NCBI GenBank assembly: GCA_000697055.1
Contig: JNDT01001934.1
Location: forward strand, 1-64,000
Length of the DNA stretch: 64,000 nucleotides
Direction of reading: 5' to 3'
Source of the DNA: Saksenaea vasiformis B4078
Taxonomy: Eukaryota > Mucoromycota > Mucoromycetes > Mucorales > Saksenaeaceae
Shown: one piece after another, positions 33,556 through 45,583 of the stretch
How the letters are laid out: each line of letters opens with the position of its first letter
Numbering within the stretch: the first letter of the stretch is position 1
Made by a program: the position numbers and the translations under genes
Notes under the pieces: model-generated
Seen by the model: only the letters and a program-made list of their open reading frames with translations
Told to the model about the DNA's origin: nothing
Database searches by the model: none

Positions 33556-33777
33556 TTAGTGTTTGTAACCACCCTTGGAAGAGCTTTGGACGACATCAAC
33601 TTCGTCGCTGTTATCGTTCAAAGCGCCATACTGGAGGAGACCATTGAGGGCACCGCTTTTGAAACCACCATCATTGTTGATACCATCGGCATCCTGAGAA
33701 GAACCACCATAACCGGGAGTGGCGGAGACAGCAGCGGAGAAGAGAGCAACAAGAGCGATAACGGTAGCAGCCTTCAT
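33556..33777 (-). CDS. Small secreted protein SSP-A (intronless member)
   Basis: A single-exon gene of 73 residues. A signal peptide is clear: MK, hydrophobic core TVIALVALFSAAVSA and a VSA-type cleavage site, leaving a mature chain of about 54 residues. The mature part is Gly/Ser/Asp/Asn-rich, cysteine-free, and shares GINNDGGFKSG, LNGLLQYGALNDNS and VVQSSSKG with SSP-B and SSP-C. At the position where the other four members have an intron, this gene reads straight through (SGA-LNG). The upstream side has a TATA box. Function is unknown; secretion is inferred from the leader. SSP-A and SSP-B are divergently oriented about 1.7 kb apart. Confidence 0.9.
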   Translation of the reverse strand: MKAATVIALVALFSAAVSATPGYGGSSQDADGINNDGGFKSGALNGLLQYGALNDNSDEVDVVQSSSKGGYKH

Positions 33778-33850
33778 AGTGATTTCTTGATTGAGATTTT
33801 CTTGTGGAAGTGTTGTTGAGTATTGTCTGCTGGCTAGCCAATCGTCAGTC

Positions 33851-33859
33851 TTTTATATC
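33851..33859 (-). promoter_or_regulatory. TATA box of SSP-A
   Basis: ATATAAAAG on the minus strand, about 75 bp upstream of the SSP-A ATG. The same element recurs at comparable distance in front of all five SSP genes. Confidence 0.75.
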
Positions 33860-35375
33860 TTTTCGTATCCTCTCAAATTTACATTAGTTGCTGGACAGAG
33901 GCACTGGTACTGTCGGTAGTGCATGCGTTCTATGATTATAATTTCATGCAGGAGGTTTAATGAGAGGAGCCAGCTTGTTGTGGGTTCTCCATTCTATTGT
34001 TGAAGGATATATGCTGAAGATCTTGTTACCGCGCAGGGATAATCAGTGTAGCTGTTTTAGTACAATCACGATCTGAACCAAAGAGAGAAATTGCACCTTC
34101 CTGTCTCCTTAGTCACCTGTATTATCTGCCCTACAGTGTTCCGATTAATTGTTGCACTTCATAGCTTTGCAGCCACCCAGATTTGATGGCTTACTAGCCA
34201 GTTCGCCTACGATATGTGCTGCGCAAAGTTTTCTTGGAAACCAACGATTAGCAAGCATAAATGACTCTCCCCGCGGATGTAACGTGCAGATCGGTTAATT
34301 AGCATAAGAACCGGAAGGCTTTCTAAATGTAGGAGAATTAAGGGCCCATAGGGAGAGATAACAGCTCGGACCAGGTCATGTAGGGGACACCCGCATCCTA
34401 ACGCATGTAGAAAGCTCAAGTAAACAGTAACTCTGATTTGGGAATATTGAACTCAACTGTCGAACCCCTCTTTCCTATTTTGGCCTCACGCGGCAGATAG
34501 ACGGGTGAAATACTGCAACATGTTTACGCACCGTGAACGGAATATCCAAATCCATAGGATTGTAATTTTCTTACTTTCGCCACTACATGCATTCAAAGCA
34601 GATTGTGCTAAATGCAGCTTCATTGTTGTGGTTGCGATTAAAGAGGACGATAGAAATAGTCATTAACGAAAGAATAGTAGGAGCGCACCCATCCGTCTTA
34701 TGTTGTGCGATATAAAGCATGCTAGACATTAAACGACGTGCATGTATGGTTACAGTGGTTATGTCAGACGAGCATAGCGTACATATCTCACAGCCATGGA
34801 ATGACCCGGTGATCAATAAACACACTGTTGTATGTAAACACGCTGCTGATACAGAGAAAAATAATTACTTATGGTCCAAGGGTTTCATAAAATAGTCAAA
34901 GAAACGTCCTAGGCCAGGCTGGTCAGATTTGGCAAATGCAGAACAATTCTGCGTAGAATATCGTAATAGTTTAGGATAGCTAAGCTCTGGGATAAAGGCC
35001 AGACTTTCCGTTTGAACGGCCCTTCCTCTTACTTTTTCATATACATATGCACGAGGAGAAACAGGGATTAATAAATATCATGAGTGGCCTCTGTTTGCTC
35101 TTTCAGTATTAGCTGCATACATTGCTCAAAATGACGAATATGCTTTGTTCGATCTTCTCCTATGTTTTACACGTAAAAACTGCGCAATCAAAGGAAAGAG
35201 GTCCTTTCGGGCGAATCATTGGTGCAGCTGGAGTATCATCTCCTTGTTCCACTTGTAAAAGCAAAATTAATTAACCTAAGCACCTCTGCAGCTGTCTTTT
35301 GTTGAGTCACATCTCCTTGGCTGTCCTCGTTACATGGTGGCTCTATGCAATTTCTTTGTTTCAGGCGTCCTCAAG
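33860..35375. other. Divergent intergenic region between SSP-A and SSP-B
   Basis: About 1.5 kb with no gene supported. It separates two divergently oriented paralogs and so should hold their upstream control sequences. I noticed no shared long repeat between its two halves. Confidence 0.45.
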
Positions 35376-35376
35376 G

Positions 35377-35385
35377 ATATAAAAA
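35377..35385 (+). promoter_or_regulatory. TATA box of SSP-B
   Basis: ATATAAAAA followed by GGGAC, 60-70 bp upstream of the SSP-B start codon. Confidence 0.75.
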
Positions 35386-35445
35386 GGGACTGAATGGAAG
35401 CGTTTGGAGACATCTTCATCAGTCAAATACATCAATCAAGCAAAC

Positions 35446-35731
35446 ATGAAGGCTACATTTGTTCTCGCTATCGTCGCCGTTTTCTCTGCTATTGCCTCCG
35501 CTGCTCCTGGTGGTGGTAGCTCTCAAAGTTCTGATGGTGTTGGAAACGATGGTGGATTCAAGAGTGGTATCGTAAGTACCCAATAAACCTCACGAACTAC
35601 CGTTCTAAATTTTTGATCTACAGCTTAACGGTCTCCTCCAAAATGGTCTTCTTAACAACAATGAGAAGGATACAAATATTGTTCAAAGCAGCAAGAAGGG
35701 ACATGGCCGCGGTAAAGACTACGACTACTAG
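35446..35731 (+). CDS. Small secreted protein SSP-B
   Basis: Exons 35446-35571 and 35624-35731 encode 77 residues. Leader MKATFVLAIVAVFSAIASA with predicted cleavage before APGG. The mature chain has GVGNDGGFKSGI, then, across a phase-0 52-bp intron, LNGLLQNGLLNNNE, a VQSSKKG segment and a basic/Tyr tail (GRGKDYDY). There is no cysteine. Start choice: the open frame extends 42 bp further upstream, but the ATG at 35446 begins the conserved MKAT leader. The intron donor is GTAAGTACC, identical in SSP-E. Function is unknown. Confidence 0.92.
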
Positions 35732-38700
35732 ACCCGTTATACTGTTAGAATTTAAAGGCACAGTCCTTTTTTCTTCCACAGCAGTACACTGCTGAATTTG
35801 TCTCAGAAATATTTTTATTGTGAAGGTAGCAAATAAAGAGTGTTGTTATCCTGAATTTGTCCAAAACTTTTGATATTCACGTTGTCCTTCGATTCAAAAT
35901 CCTATCAGGAAGAAAATCGGGAGATAGAGTAGTCCGTGCGACCTAGAGCACTAGCAAACAGACCAATTTACATATAAGTTCGTTCCTGAGTCGAATTCCT
36001 TTGTATTACTATGATTGCCACCAAACTTCTATTTATTTTCTATATATATATGTGTTTTACAACGCTCGCTTCGAATTGTGCGGCTGCTACTTGTCCGGGC
36101 ATTTTTACTGCGATATAAGCTTATCAGAGTTACACGTCTATATCTCTGTATATTGTCGTAGTTAAGAAACAAGCACAATAGGCCAACTACATGAACAGAT
36201 TATGGTCACGGGTCTCGAACGTACCTGCCTGCTTAATGGAAAACTATATTCCATATGATCACAGACCCTAAACCGATGACTGCCACGATTCATAATTTCA
36301 GTTTAGACATTGTCTGGCAATGACAACTGGTATAATAGTGCCAAACTGTATACCAGTACCGTTCGGCATGTTTATGACATCTGGATTGTACGCGTAGCGC
36401 AAATTCAGATCCCAACATCAGTAGTACGAGCCGAGACAAAATTATCAATAAGCATTCAAGGAAACTGGGAAACAAGAGGTCAAAGAGCGCGTACTATCTA
36501 CGTCCAAAACGACGGACATGAAGGGAACCATCAATCAATAGAACATATAACAAAATAGCAGCAATCTCAAAAGAATCTATCTTCTTCCAACTGCAGAGTG
36601 TTTTGCCTATTAAATTGAAGCACGATCGTATGTGTGGGTGATGTAGACAGCCGTGCAATTTGGCAACTGATGTGATAAAAGGTAGATAATTATGTTGAAG
36701 TAAGGCATTGATATTGAGCTTCCGGAATTAGCTGGCTAGCCATTTGGCACACTTACAATAGTGGTGTCTCCCGACAGCACCGCCGTCCTTCGGATGCTGC
36801 AAGTACTGTCTGGTCATGGCCACACGAATTTTGTTTCATAGGCGGCTTTGTGTGATGACACCATGATGGTGTAGCTAAAACACTTCCTATCTCTTCTATA
36901 GCACCTGAGTTTCTATAGGTTATTGCAAAACTTTCTTGTCTGGGACCATCAGGTAATTATCAGCTCGGAGTTATACAATAGATCAATTTTACAAAACGTG
37001 GTTACCGCGGAAACAGGAGTACATGCCAACGGAGCAAATGCAGCAATCTGCACGATAGCCAATGATATACGTGCAACGCGGCAATATTGAGGAGTTGCAT
37101 GCATATTTCTGATACGAACACATGCTCCGTGCTCCTCGAGCTACATTAAAAAAATCCAGATTATGGCATAGCCATTCATCTCGAATTCATGGAAAGGGGT
37201 ACGCTGCTACAAAAAAAAAGTATACTTGAGGGCAGATAAACCTACCCTATTGATCAATCCCAATCAATTCTCGAGGTGGTGCAAGAGCCACTAGATAGTT
37301 TATATTAAGAAAAGAACGCCTTCCATGTGTCTGCCACGACAGAAATCAGAATGTGCGCCAGATTATTGACAGTGTCTTTTGGTTTCCATTTAACAAGGAT
37401 TCCTTGCGTGATATTGCGGTTATCGACTATTCCGTATACAAAATCGAAATCGCAAAAGATAAATGGAGCAGACGAGATGCATATTTTCAGTCACATTGAC
37501 CGAGACATCGTCCTCTTTTACTTTCCGTTTTTCAAGGTAGTGAAAGATTTTGCTTTCTGTACTTTTCTATTCTTCCTCATTCTATATGTATGGATCTTAC
37601 GTCATCCATCTTTCACCTTTTCCCTTCGATACTAGGGGCTATTTCCATTCCTATCCTCCCGGACCGGGATAGAGCGAATGTACTCAGTTAGCGATGCACC
37701 CACAGTCGCTATAAGATTTTAGTAAAAGTTTAATCGTAGTGAAAAATCAGCTGTTTGCGAGCTCACCTACAATGGATATTTTGATCGATTGAAAAGCACA
37801 TTAACAAAGATGTCTTTATTACGAGTGCAATATCGGACCTATTGGATCCTGTATCTAACACGAACAGCTCCGCTAACTTAATCACTTGTCGCTTGCAGTG
37901 CTTAAATTGGGATTAAGGAGTTGGCAAAAGAGCTTATTTCTACTTTCTCGCTCCTCTCCATTGACCGGAATCTCCGAAAAAGGGAGTTCGCGCTGAGGAA
38001 AGATTGAATTTACGGTTATTAGCGTATAGAATTGGCTCCATACTATACTTATATCATATTGGTCCCTCAATGGACGCAAAATCCTTATAGGACTACTCCC
38101 ACGCAAGATTCAAGGGTACATCACAAAAGAATACATTCGACGTAAAGTTTATTTGGAACGAACGCCCAACAGCCTAAAGGTGGCGCGGAGTTGTAGGATA
38201 AATACGATAAATCGAGGCGAATAGAAAAGATAGTGGAAGGCGCGTAGTACTAGAGTATATTAAAATTGTCATGTTTCCCACCATGAGAAACGGGTATTCG
38301 ACTGGATTTGACTTGGCTAAGGCTGGGTTAGTTCAGTGAAAAGGAAAAGAAAAAACTGTGGGATCCCAAATTCAGAAGTATTCAGAAAGATTCAAGAGGG
38401 TACACCGTTAGAACAAATTCAATTAGCTGGAGTTCGATAGGGTTCAGTAGCTGCCTTTTGCCACAGGAAATCAAACTAATCGAGTCCGCCGCAACGCTAT
38501 TCATGTATTATTTCACGTATCTTTGAAATAAGGATACTCGAATTCAACCATACCTTTTCCATGGGGGTTGTCTCGTTCTGTTAGAAAGAGTCTGTGAACT
38601 TAGAAGCAAGAGTTAAAGTACCAGTTATTAATCCTATCTATTCATTGATGCTATATTCATACGAAAAAGTTACAGATATGCCAAGCCTAACAGCTCTGAA

Positions 38701-38860
38701 ATGAAAAAGGAATTTTGGTGAAGCACCCGTCCCAAAGGAATCCAATCAGATACGATTTCTTAAAGTTAAGCAACGGAGAATAATCAACGTTTTAATAAAT
38801 AGCGATATTAAAGCAGCTGCATTACTAAATAGTAAATGTGCCTTCTGCTAATTTTGACTG
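35732..38860. other. Non-coding stretch between SSP-B and SSP-C
   Basis: About 3.1 kb without a supportable gene or recognisable repeat. The left end contains the SSP-B 3' UTR (AATAAAG at about 35832). Short open frames have no family features. Confidence 0.45.
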
Positions 38861-39163
38861 CTAGTTTCTGTCTTGGACAACGGTGGTATCCTCGCTGTTG
38901 TCGTTGAGAGCTCCCTTCTGGAGGACACCGTTGAGCTATGAATACAGTTAGATGAAATGCAGTTAATAATTATACTGTGTACTTACAATACCACTGCTGA
39001 ATCCACCTTCGTTGCCGACAGCGCCAGTGTCCTGAACAGTTGGTCCACCACCATAGCCCTTTCCATAGCCTCCTTCATAGTCGCCTTCATCTTCGTATCC
39101 AGGAGCGGCGGCAACAAGAGCAGTGAAGAGAGCAATAACACCGATGACGAATGTAGCCTTCAT
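38861..39163 (-). CDS. Small secreted protein SSP-C
   Basis: Exons 39163-38987 and 38935-38861 encode 83 residues. Leader MKATFVIGVIALFTALVAA, then APGYEDEGDYEGGYGKGYGG, a Gly/Tyr/acidic insert of about 20 residues that SSP-A and SSP-B lack. The family core follows: AVGNEGGFSSGI, the conserved phase-0 intron (51 bp), LNGVLQKGALNDNSED and VVQDRN. There is no cysteine. The 5' UTR has a TGAT/GATT-type short tandem array and a GGTTGGTT array just upstream of the ATG (seen on the plus strand at 39164-39200). Confidence 0.92.
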
Positions 39164-39249
39164 GATTGATTGATTGATTGATTGGTTGGTTGGTTGGTTG
39201 TTGAGTAGAGCGAGTTGTTTGATGCTGGACACTGGCTTGAACTTCGTCC

Positions 39250-39260
39250 CCTTTTTATAT
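39250..39260 (-). promoter_or_regulatory. TATA box of SSP-C
   Basis: ATATAAAAAG on the minus strand, about 90 bp upstream of the SSP-C ATG. Confidence 0.7.
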
Positions 39261-39261
39261 C

Positions 39262-41820
39262 TTTTGGTTCTGTTGATGGATACTACAAGAACAGTCGAAT
39301 ATGGAAGAAATTACCAGTAGCGTTAAGGAGTTTCATTTGGTTCCTCTATTTTTTTTTAAAAAAAAATTTAATGATCGACATGCAGCACCTGTCAGCTATT
39401 AGGGATCTACGATCATTATTTTTCCATAATTGTTGAACAGCGCTTTGGCAGGTGTACCGGAATAACAATAGGTCCTTGACACGCGAGCAATCATCTAATC
39501 CATATTTTCTGATACTGCGTCTTACGCCTCATACATTTTGATCTCCTGCTAGCTTTAGGTTTACCTTTCTTAGAAAATATACAGTAACAGTAACAGTAGA
39601 GCTAAAGTTTAGTAAATGAGACATAGCAATGCTATCAATATTCATATGAAGATTCATGGAATGAAGATGAAAGGGGTTCCGGAAGCTGTACCCCTGCGCC
39701 TGAACAAATTATTTCCTTTACTACTTTTTTTTCTCGGTAATGACACTACCGCATAAGTGTGCCTCCTTCACGGAAGTGAAATTGAAGGATTATATGAACA
39801 GCAGAATGATTTCTCTTGTTATTCAACAAGAAACTATGGCTTTCATATCGTTTGATAAATCCATTAAAATAAGAATTGTAACCGTTAAGTATATCGGAGT
39901 TGTTTGTTGACAGCCTTTGTAAAAGAACGGTAAATTGGTAATGCATTGTCGATCCTGTAGAGGCTCCTTGTTCTCCGACAGATGAGGGGTGGACGTCCTC
40001 TGATACAGATGCAATCGGTTCGAAAGGAAGTATTCAATATTTACTGTCGAAAAGGATCAAAGGATCTTCATCATTATTGTATACTTTACAATGTGCGAAA
40101 TGAAAGCAAAATATAGCGGATGGAGGTAAACAACAGTTACTATAGTTATTAACAGGAATAGCAATCATAAAATCGCTATGGGGCAAACATCGCAGCATCT
40201 GCTTAATTGTTTATGTTTTTCCCCCGTGGTGTTTTCATAAATCCATAATCAAATACTGCACCTGTACCGTCTGCATAGACTCTTTTCCTGTGGAAATCGA
40301 AGCATTTCTACCGATATTTGACTACAGAAGACAAGTAATGAATGCGCTTTTTTGCATTCAACTGTAAGCCAATTACATTCCAGTGTCAAAGAATAAACTT
40401 TCAACGACTTTATTGTTTACTTATTGTAACAGATACATTGCCATTTTTAGTAAAGTACAATGGAACTCTACCGCATTGCAGCTGCATAAAGAACAAAACG
40501 TACGGTACACGTGAGTGATGCATGGATTATGCTTAAAACTCAGAAACGACACACATGCTTTACACCATTTATTGAAAACGCGTTTACGCTGTTACAGCTA
40601 AAATCCAACTGTTCCTTGAAAAAAAAATAGACCAATAACTAACTTCCTTGAACTTGATCCTCATGCTATGCAAAATTGTTTGAGCGTTGTAAATATCTGA
40701 TAAATACTCATTTATCCTTCAAGGGTATTGCTGCACGCTAACAGCGGTCAACCGCGCAGCTCGAGTGACGGGGAGGGTAGGAGACGTTATCCACGTTTGA
40801 GCTGCATCAGAAGATGGTTTTAGCATGTATTACTGGCATGTATTACTGGATGCTTTCAGTAATGTTCCATTATGATAGGCCTTGTCATCTAGAATGTGAG
40901 GAATAGTGTGTATATGGGAAGCGTCAGGCTTTGGTCTTATGAAATATCAAGCTCTTACAACCACAGCCGTTGGAACAGAGGACTTCCAGGCTGAAGCTAC
41001 ACACAGGGAGTATAGATCTTCTGTTATGTAGTTGTGTAAACTCCTTCACCGGTATACAGTGACAAAGATAAATGTCTTCCTTGAAAATGTGATGATTTTT
41101 ATTTGGAGTGTACCACTCTCTCAAGCCATTTCTATACCAGATGTCAAAATTTCATTCAGTTGCTGTTGGCGCAATAGGCAACTCAATTGGTTGAAAAATC
41201 AATGTGGGTATATGATTATCATTTCAGACTACGCAACTGCGCTTGGTATCCTATTTTGCTATTTGGTTGTAAATACAACTGCTACTATTCCACTCAGTTA
41301 CAAATTCCCCACTTATTAATATTTCTCAAAAAGAATTAGCGTAGGAGTAGAGGAGAGCGACGCATTACGCTTAGCCTAATATCGAGTCAATGATTGATGC
41401 GCAAGGTGAAGCATCGTTGACATAGCCACTGTAATGGAAAGCAAAATAGGATTTGAATAGTTGTATAGAGATACTTGAGTACGATGTCTATGAATACCGA
41501 AAAGGTTGCAACTGTTGTAATTCATGATAGAAATTGAAACAATCTGGAAAGTCGATCGATGTCTACCAAAAAAGTGCTAGTAAGGCCAAAGGCTTGCGAA
41601 AGCACACCTAACAATATTCTCAGTTTCTTGGCGGGATATCCTCACGTCGGTGCAGAAGAAGTCTAAAAAATAGTCAGAGTGAGGTGTTTTACGACTAAAA
41701 GCTAAGGGCAATGTAAATAAATTGAGTTCTCTTCGGAAAAGGGTCGTCTTGAGGGAAAAGGTCGCCATGAGACGTTCCCCAAACCGGTCTTTCAGGATCA
41801 GATTGAACAATAGTTGTTTT
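39262..41820. other. AT-rich non-coding stretch
   Basis: About 2.6 kb with no gene I can support. An ATTACTGG-containing short direct repeat (GCATGTATTACTGG twice, near 40825-40850) is the only local structure noticed. Confidence 0.4.
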
Positions 41821-41825
41821 CATTT

Positions 41826-42040
41826 TCCGCTAACTTTGAATTCAAAGATTGCTCCTTAAACAAACCCTCAAACCATCTTGAATAATGACCGATAATCCTG
41901 TAATAATCTTTTGATTCGAAGATCTTCGGTCATTTTCCCGCAATATTACTGTAGAATCGCAAGCCTAGTAAGAATACCATATCTATCTACCGCTAAAATA
42001 CTGGAATCGCGACTTGGTATTATAGACTTAGTTGTTACGT
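41826..42040. repeat. Solo copy of the Fanzor-element 3' flank
   Basis: This segment matches, with gaps and substitutions, the sequence 190-410 bp downstream of the Fanzor stop at 51246. Shared blocks are a CTTGAATTC region, TTTGATTCGA, a TGTAGA block, AGTAAGAATA followed by CATATCT, and AAATA(C/T)TGG, all in the same order and orientation. No Fanzor coding sequence lies next to it, so it looks like a deletion derivative or a non-autonomous end of the same element. Confidence 0.6.
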
Positions 42041-42062
42041 CTGTACAAGTCCACGACGGCAG

Positions 42063-42106
42063 ATAGGCGCCAAGACTAGAGAGCTTCTTGAATTGGCGCC
42101 CCTATC
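42063..42106. repeat. Inverted repeat next to the solo Fanzor-type flank
   Basis: ATAGGCGCCAA is followed about 19 bases later by TTGGCGCCCCTAT, which can pair to form a strong GC-rich hairpin in an AT-rich background. It lies about 25 bp beyond the end of the repeat similarity, so it could mark an element end or an RNA hairpin. Confidence 0.5.
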
Positions 42107-42730
42107 GGGATATGGCCAATGGTATGACCAATGATAACGGACCCGAAGAAGGCAAAAGGTCACTAATGATCTCTTCCAGATATTTCAATCTACCGTGGAT
42201 GTATAACCCGGCTACGGCTGCTGGCGACCAACGCAGGATGTGGCTGTTCATTCTAGCATCTTCTAATATGCAAATTTGTTTTATAAAAGTTAAGATGTAA
42301 AAAGCAAAAAGAAGTAAAAAAAATTGTACAGACGACAAAAGAACACGTTTAATCTAAGTATGTCTCAGAAGGAAGAAGCGCTTGAGAGAAAAATGGCAAA
42401 AGATAGAGAACATAAAACATAGGAAAACTACAAGGTATGATATGGGATGGACATGGGATCGGTCGACATAGGATGGCTAGATTACAAGTGAAGACATAGA
42501 ATAAAGATGTCGATCCAGTCATTAGAGTATGAATATGGCTTTTATTGACCGAAGACGTAAGAAATTATGTCCTTCGACTGCCAGATAATGGATGGATGGC
42601 GGCCGCCTGAGATCGTTGCCGACTACTGAGATCACCCAGTGCAACTATACACTCTTCTTCTATCTATTCTTTTCTTTACCTATGATTTGGTGATAATAAT
42701 CCCTTCGTCGTCTTGTTCGTCTTTGTTCTT

Positions 42731-42825
42731 CCTACCCATCCTCTTCTTATCCATCCTCTTTTTACCCGTCCTCTTCTTACCCGTCCTCTTCTTACCCGTC
42801 CTCTTCTTAACCGTCCTCTTCTTAC
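42731..42825. repeat. 15-bp tandem repeat array
   Basis: About six units of CTTACCCGTCCTCTT with single substitutions. On the minus strand it reads as a Lys/Arg/Thr/Gly repeat of five codons (KKRTG), inside an open frame from 43000 to 42680. On the plus strand it makes a Leu/Phe-rich frame. Confidence 0.85.
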
Positions 42826-44000
42826 TTACCTTATTATTCCTGTTCTTGTTCGTCTTGTTCGTCGGTTTTTTTTTTGTTTCCGGGGAAGAGGGGAAATCGC
42901 AACCCATGACAGGTTCGACGCCTTCGCTGAAGAGAAGGCTGAAGAGAAAGTAGAGTGACACTCCACTAAAACCCCTCTCCCGTTGTGCTTGCCATTCCAT
43001 CCGCCGGCATCATCCCATCGCCGTGACATGGAGACGCATCCGCCGATGCATGGGTTGTCCGTTTGCGAGATCAACCTACCTCCGGGATCCGAACCTCCAT
43101 GGAGAGAGAGGATCGTACACCAGCTGAACCAGATGGACGCATCCAGCCCTGACAGACAAATGCTGTCAGGAACCGTGCCCGCCAGTTCCCGCCCCCCGGA
43201 ACCGACGAATACATCGACTTTAGACATTACTCTCTGGTGTCATGTAAACCAGTCGAACGAATGTTCTAATAAAAAGCGCATGTCGGCTATCAAACCGGAG
43301 TGACAGCTATACGGACAGATTCAGTACCAGGAATCAGCCGAACCCGTAGATCAGATCCACAGAACAATGCGTTAACTGACCTCTGAGGCTGAGGCACAGC
43401 TAAAAGGGAGGTATTTTAAAGAATCATCTCTGGGAACCTTCCATCCCCACAAGACCAAAGTCCTGAGACGTGCGCAGGCTAACTCAATGAAGAGAACTCA
43501 ATGAAGAGAAAGCCGGTCAGGCGAATACCCCAAGAACAGTTCCTCCGGACTGACTGTCCTTAGAACGCACGCTGCCACGTAGTTTAAGGATACCTCCCTG
43601 GGAACATGGCCGGCCCGCGCGTGTTGGCCAACTCCATAAAGGTGAAAACCAGTCAGCTGAAGCTCCAATCCGGAAAAAAAAAACCGGGAAGCCGATACCC
43701 GACCCAAAGGAGCCTGATCAATCCAATGGACACGCGAAATCCCATAATCATAATCGACAAAGGATTGTGAAGTTTCATCCCGGGACAGGAATCCGCTAAT
43801 CCTAAGGCGATGCGCCAGATAACCTCTCTCGAAGTTACCTACTGACCAGCTCCTCCTCCTCAGAAACCAGTTCAGCCAAAAGGACCAAGGTCCTAAAGGG
43901 CGACTTTGGAAATTCGGCACGGTGACGCATAACTTACTGGATGACGTCCAATGGAGGACTGGCAGCATATAGATGGTGTAAAGCCACGGCCATGGGTTTG
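42826..44000. other. GC-richer island with overlapping open frames, unidentified
   Basis: Sequence here is visibly richer in G and C than the neighbouring desert. Open frames occur on both strands: plus 42983-43303; minus 43227-42826 and 43968-43498 (156 codons). None shows a motif I recognise. The change in composition and an open minus frame suggest an inserted element or captured host fragment, but no terminal repeats or polymerase/transposase motifs were found. Confidence 0.35.
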
Positions 44001-44125
44001 CATAGTCCCGAGTCTCTACAAAAAAAAAGCATGAACAAAGTACAGCGAGTTGTTATCTACTCGCCGTACCATGATCGAGAGCGTATACAAGTGGTTAATA
44101 AAAAAGAAAAAAAGAAATTAAACAC

Positions 44126-44932
44126 AAGAAACATACCTTGAAAAGGAAGACCGATCGTGGAGACTCAGTAGACTATGCAAATTCTGACGCCAGAAGCGAA
44201 GCGGAAGGAGAGGATGGATGGATGGTACCTGCCTCGGAGTCGCAAACTATAATAGTTGAGTTACACCGTGTGAAACAAATAGTACAAAAACGTACCTAAT
44301 TTGATTCGGCATTTGCGGTTTGCATAACACCGACGCGATCGTGAATGGTTGCAATGTGTAATTAACAAGTCAATGAATGGAAAAGATCAATTCAATGTTA
44401 CTTACTTCGACCAAGGTGGAATGTTCAGGGCCCGACCAGTAAGTAGAATCTGTCCGCTTGAGAGTGCATGCGAAATCAGAAATGGGAGTTAATGAGAAAA
44501 GAATAAATGATCGATCGATTCATAAAGCATACCTTGTTCAAGTAAACAGAAACGCGTTAAAGACATGAGATACGCGTGTTTACGGGAACTAAACAACATG
44601 TAAAAAAAAACGATTTCATTTGGAAGATGACTTACCGGGTTGCTGCGCCGCAGCAAGTGAATAAGGAAATGAGGAAAGCAGTAATAAAGAGAAAGAAGAA
44701 CGAGATAAAAGATAAAGTTAAAAAAGAATAAGAAAAACAAAAGAGAGAGAAGAAGAGAAGTACAAAAGAAAAGAAGTATAAAAAGAAAAGCTCTTTTGTC
44801 GGCATCATCAGCAAAGAGCGGCCAGCTCTTTGCAACGTCTTGTATGTCTGGCCAGGACAACAAGAACGCATGATGATGGTGTTGGCCTCCGACACTGAGC
44901 ACAACAAGAAGTATAAAAAGGAAAACTTACCA
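44126..44932 (-). other. Cluster of consensus splice donors on the minus strand, possible multi-exon gene or relic
   Basis: Read on the minus strand, donor-like GTAAG/GTATG/GTAC sequences occur at about 44930, 44635, 44533, 44406, 44297, 44228 and 44137, with pyrimidine-rich tracts and AG acceptors between them. The density equals that of the real genes in this window. One candidate exon (about 44897-44790) is followed by a 140-bp pyrimidine tract. I could not assemble a protein with a known motif, so this may be a lineage-specific gene, a spliced non-coding RNA, or chance. Confidence 0.25.
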
Positions 44933-45583
44933 AAAGAAGATATAAACGAAAGAGGAAAAAACACAAAAAGGAAAAAAAAGACGGCCTTTTTAAAGGCCTC
45001 TCGAGAAATCAACCCCAGCACGTTATGTCACTCCCCCAAAAGATAATGCAGTGTACCCGAGGAAAACGAAAGAGGTGAATGTAATGAAGCGATCTTTCAT
45101 TTCGAATGTTTGTTGCAAAGGGCATTAACGCATTCGAATGTCATTTAGTTCGGTCATTTAGCTGAGTGCAACGGAATCGCGTTGTAAGAATATAAAATTT
45201 TACTGCGGATATTCATGCTGAGTGCAAACATAAATTGATCCGTTACTTCAGTCGGATTCCATTAACGGAAAGAAAAAGGTTCCTGCGATATCAATTGCCG
45301 TTTCTCATCACTAAAGGTAACTGTCAAATATGAATTGCTTATAATTATGTGTAACCAAAAAAAAAAAAGAAACGGATTTGCGTCTGCTGTCATTGCGTAG
45401 CGTTTTATGCGATCAGTTAAAATATCCGTAGGTCTGGATCACTCATTCTGTCATGGGTCATTACGTGGTAAAATAGATAGACTAGCTGCAGTCTCACGTT
45501 ACGCAAAGAGGCAAAAGCCGTTTTCTAGACGAAAGATGCGCTGAAGCGGAACTAAGATGCCAGCTTAAGTACTTCCTATTTAG

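Noticed and set aside
42639..42953. Leu/Phe-rich plus-strand frame resembling a membrane protein
   Set aside because: It is produced by the 15-bp tandem repeat; the repetitive leucines are codon artefacts of CTCTT/CTTCT.
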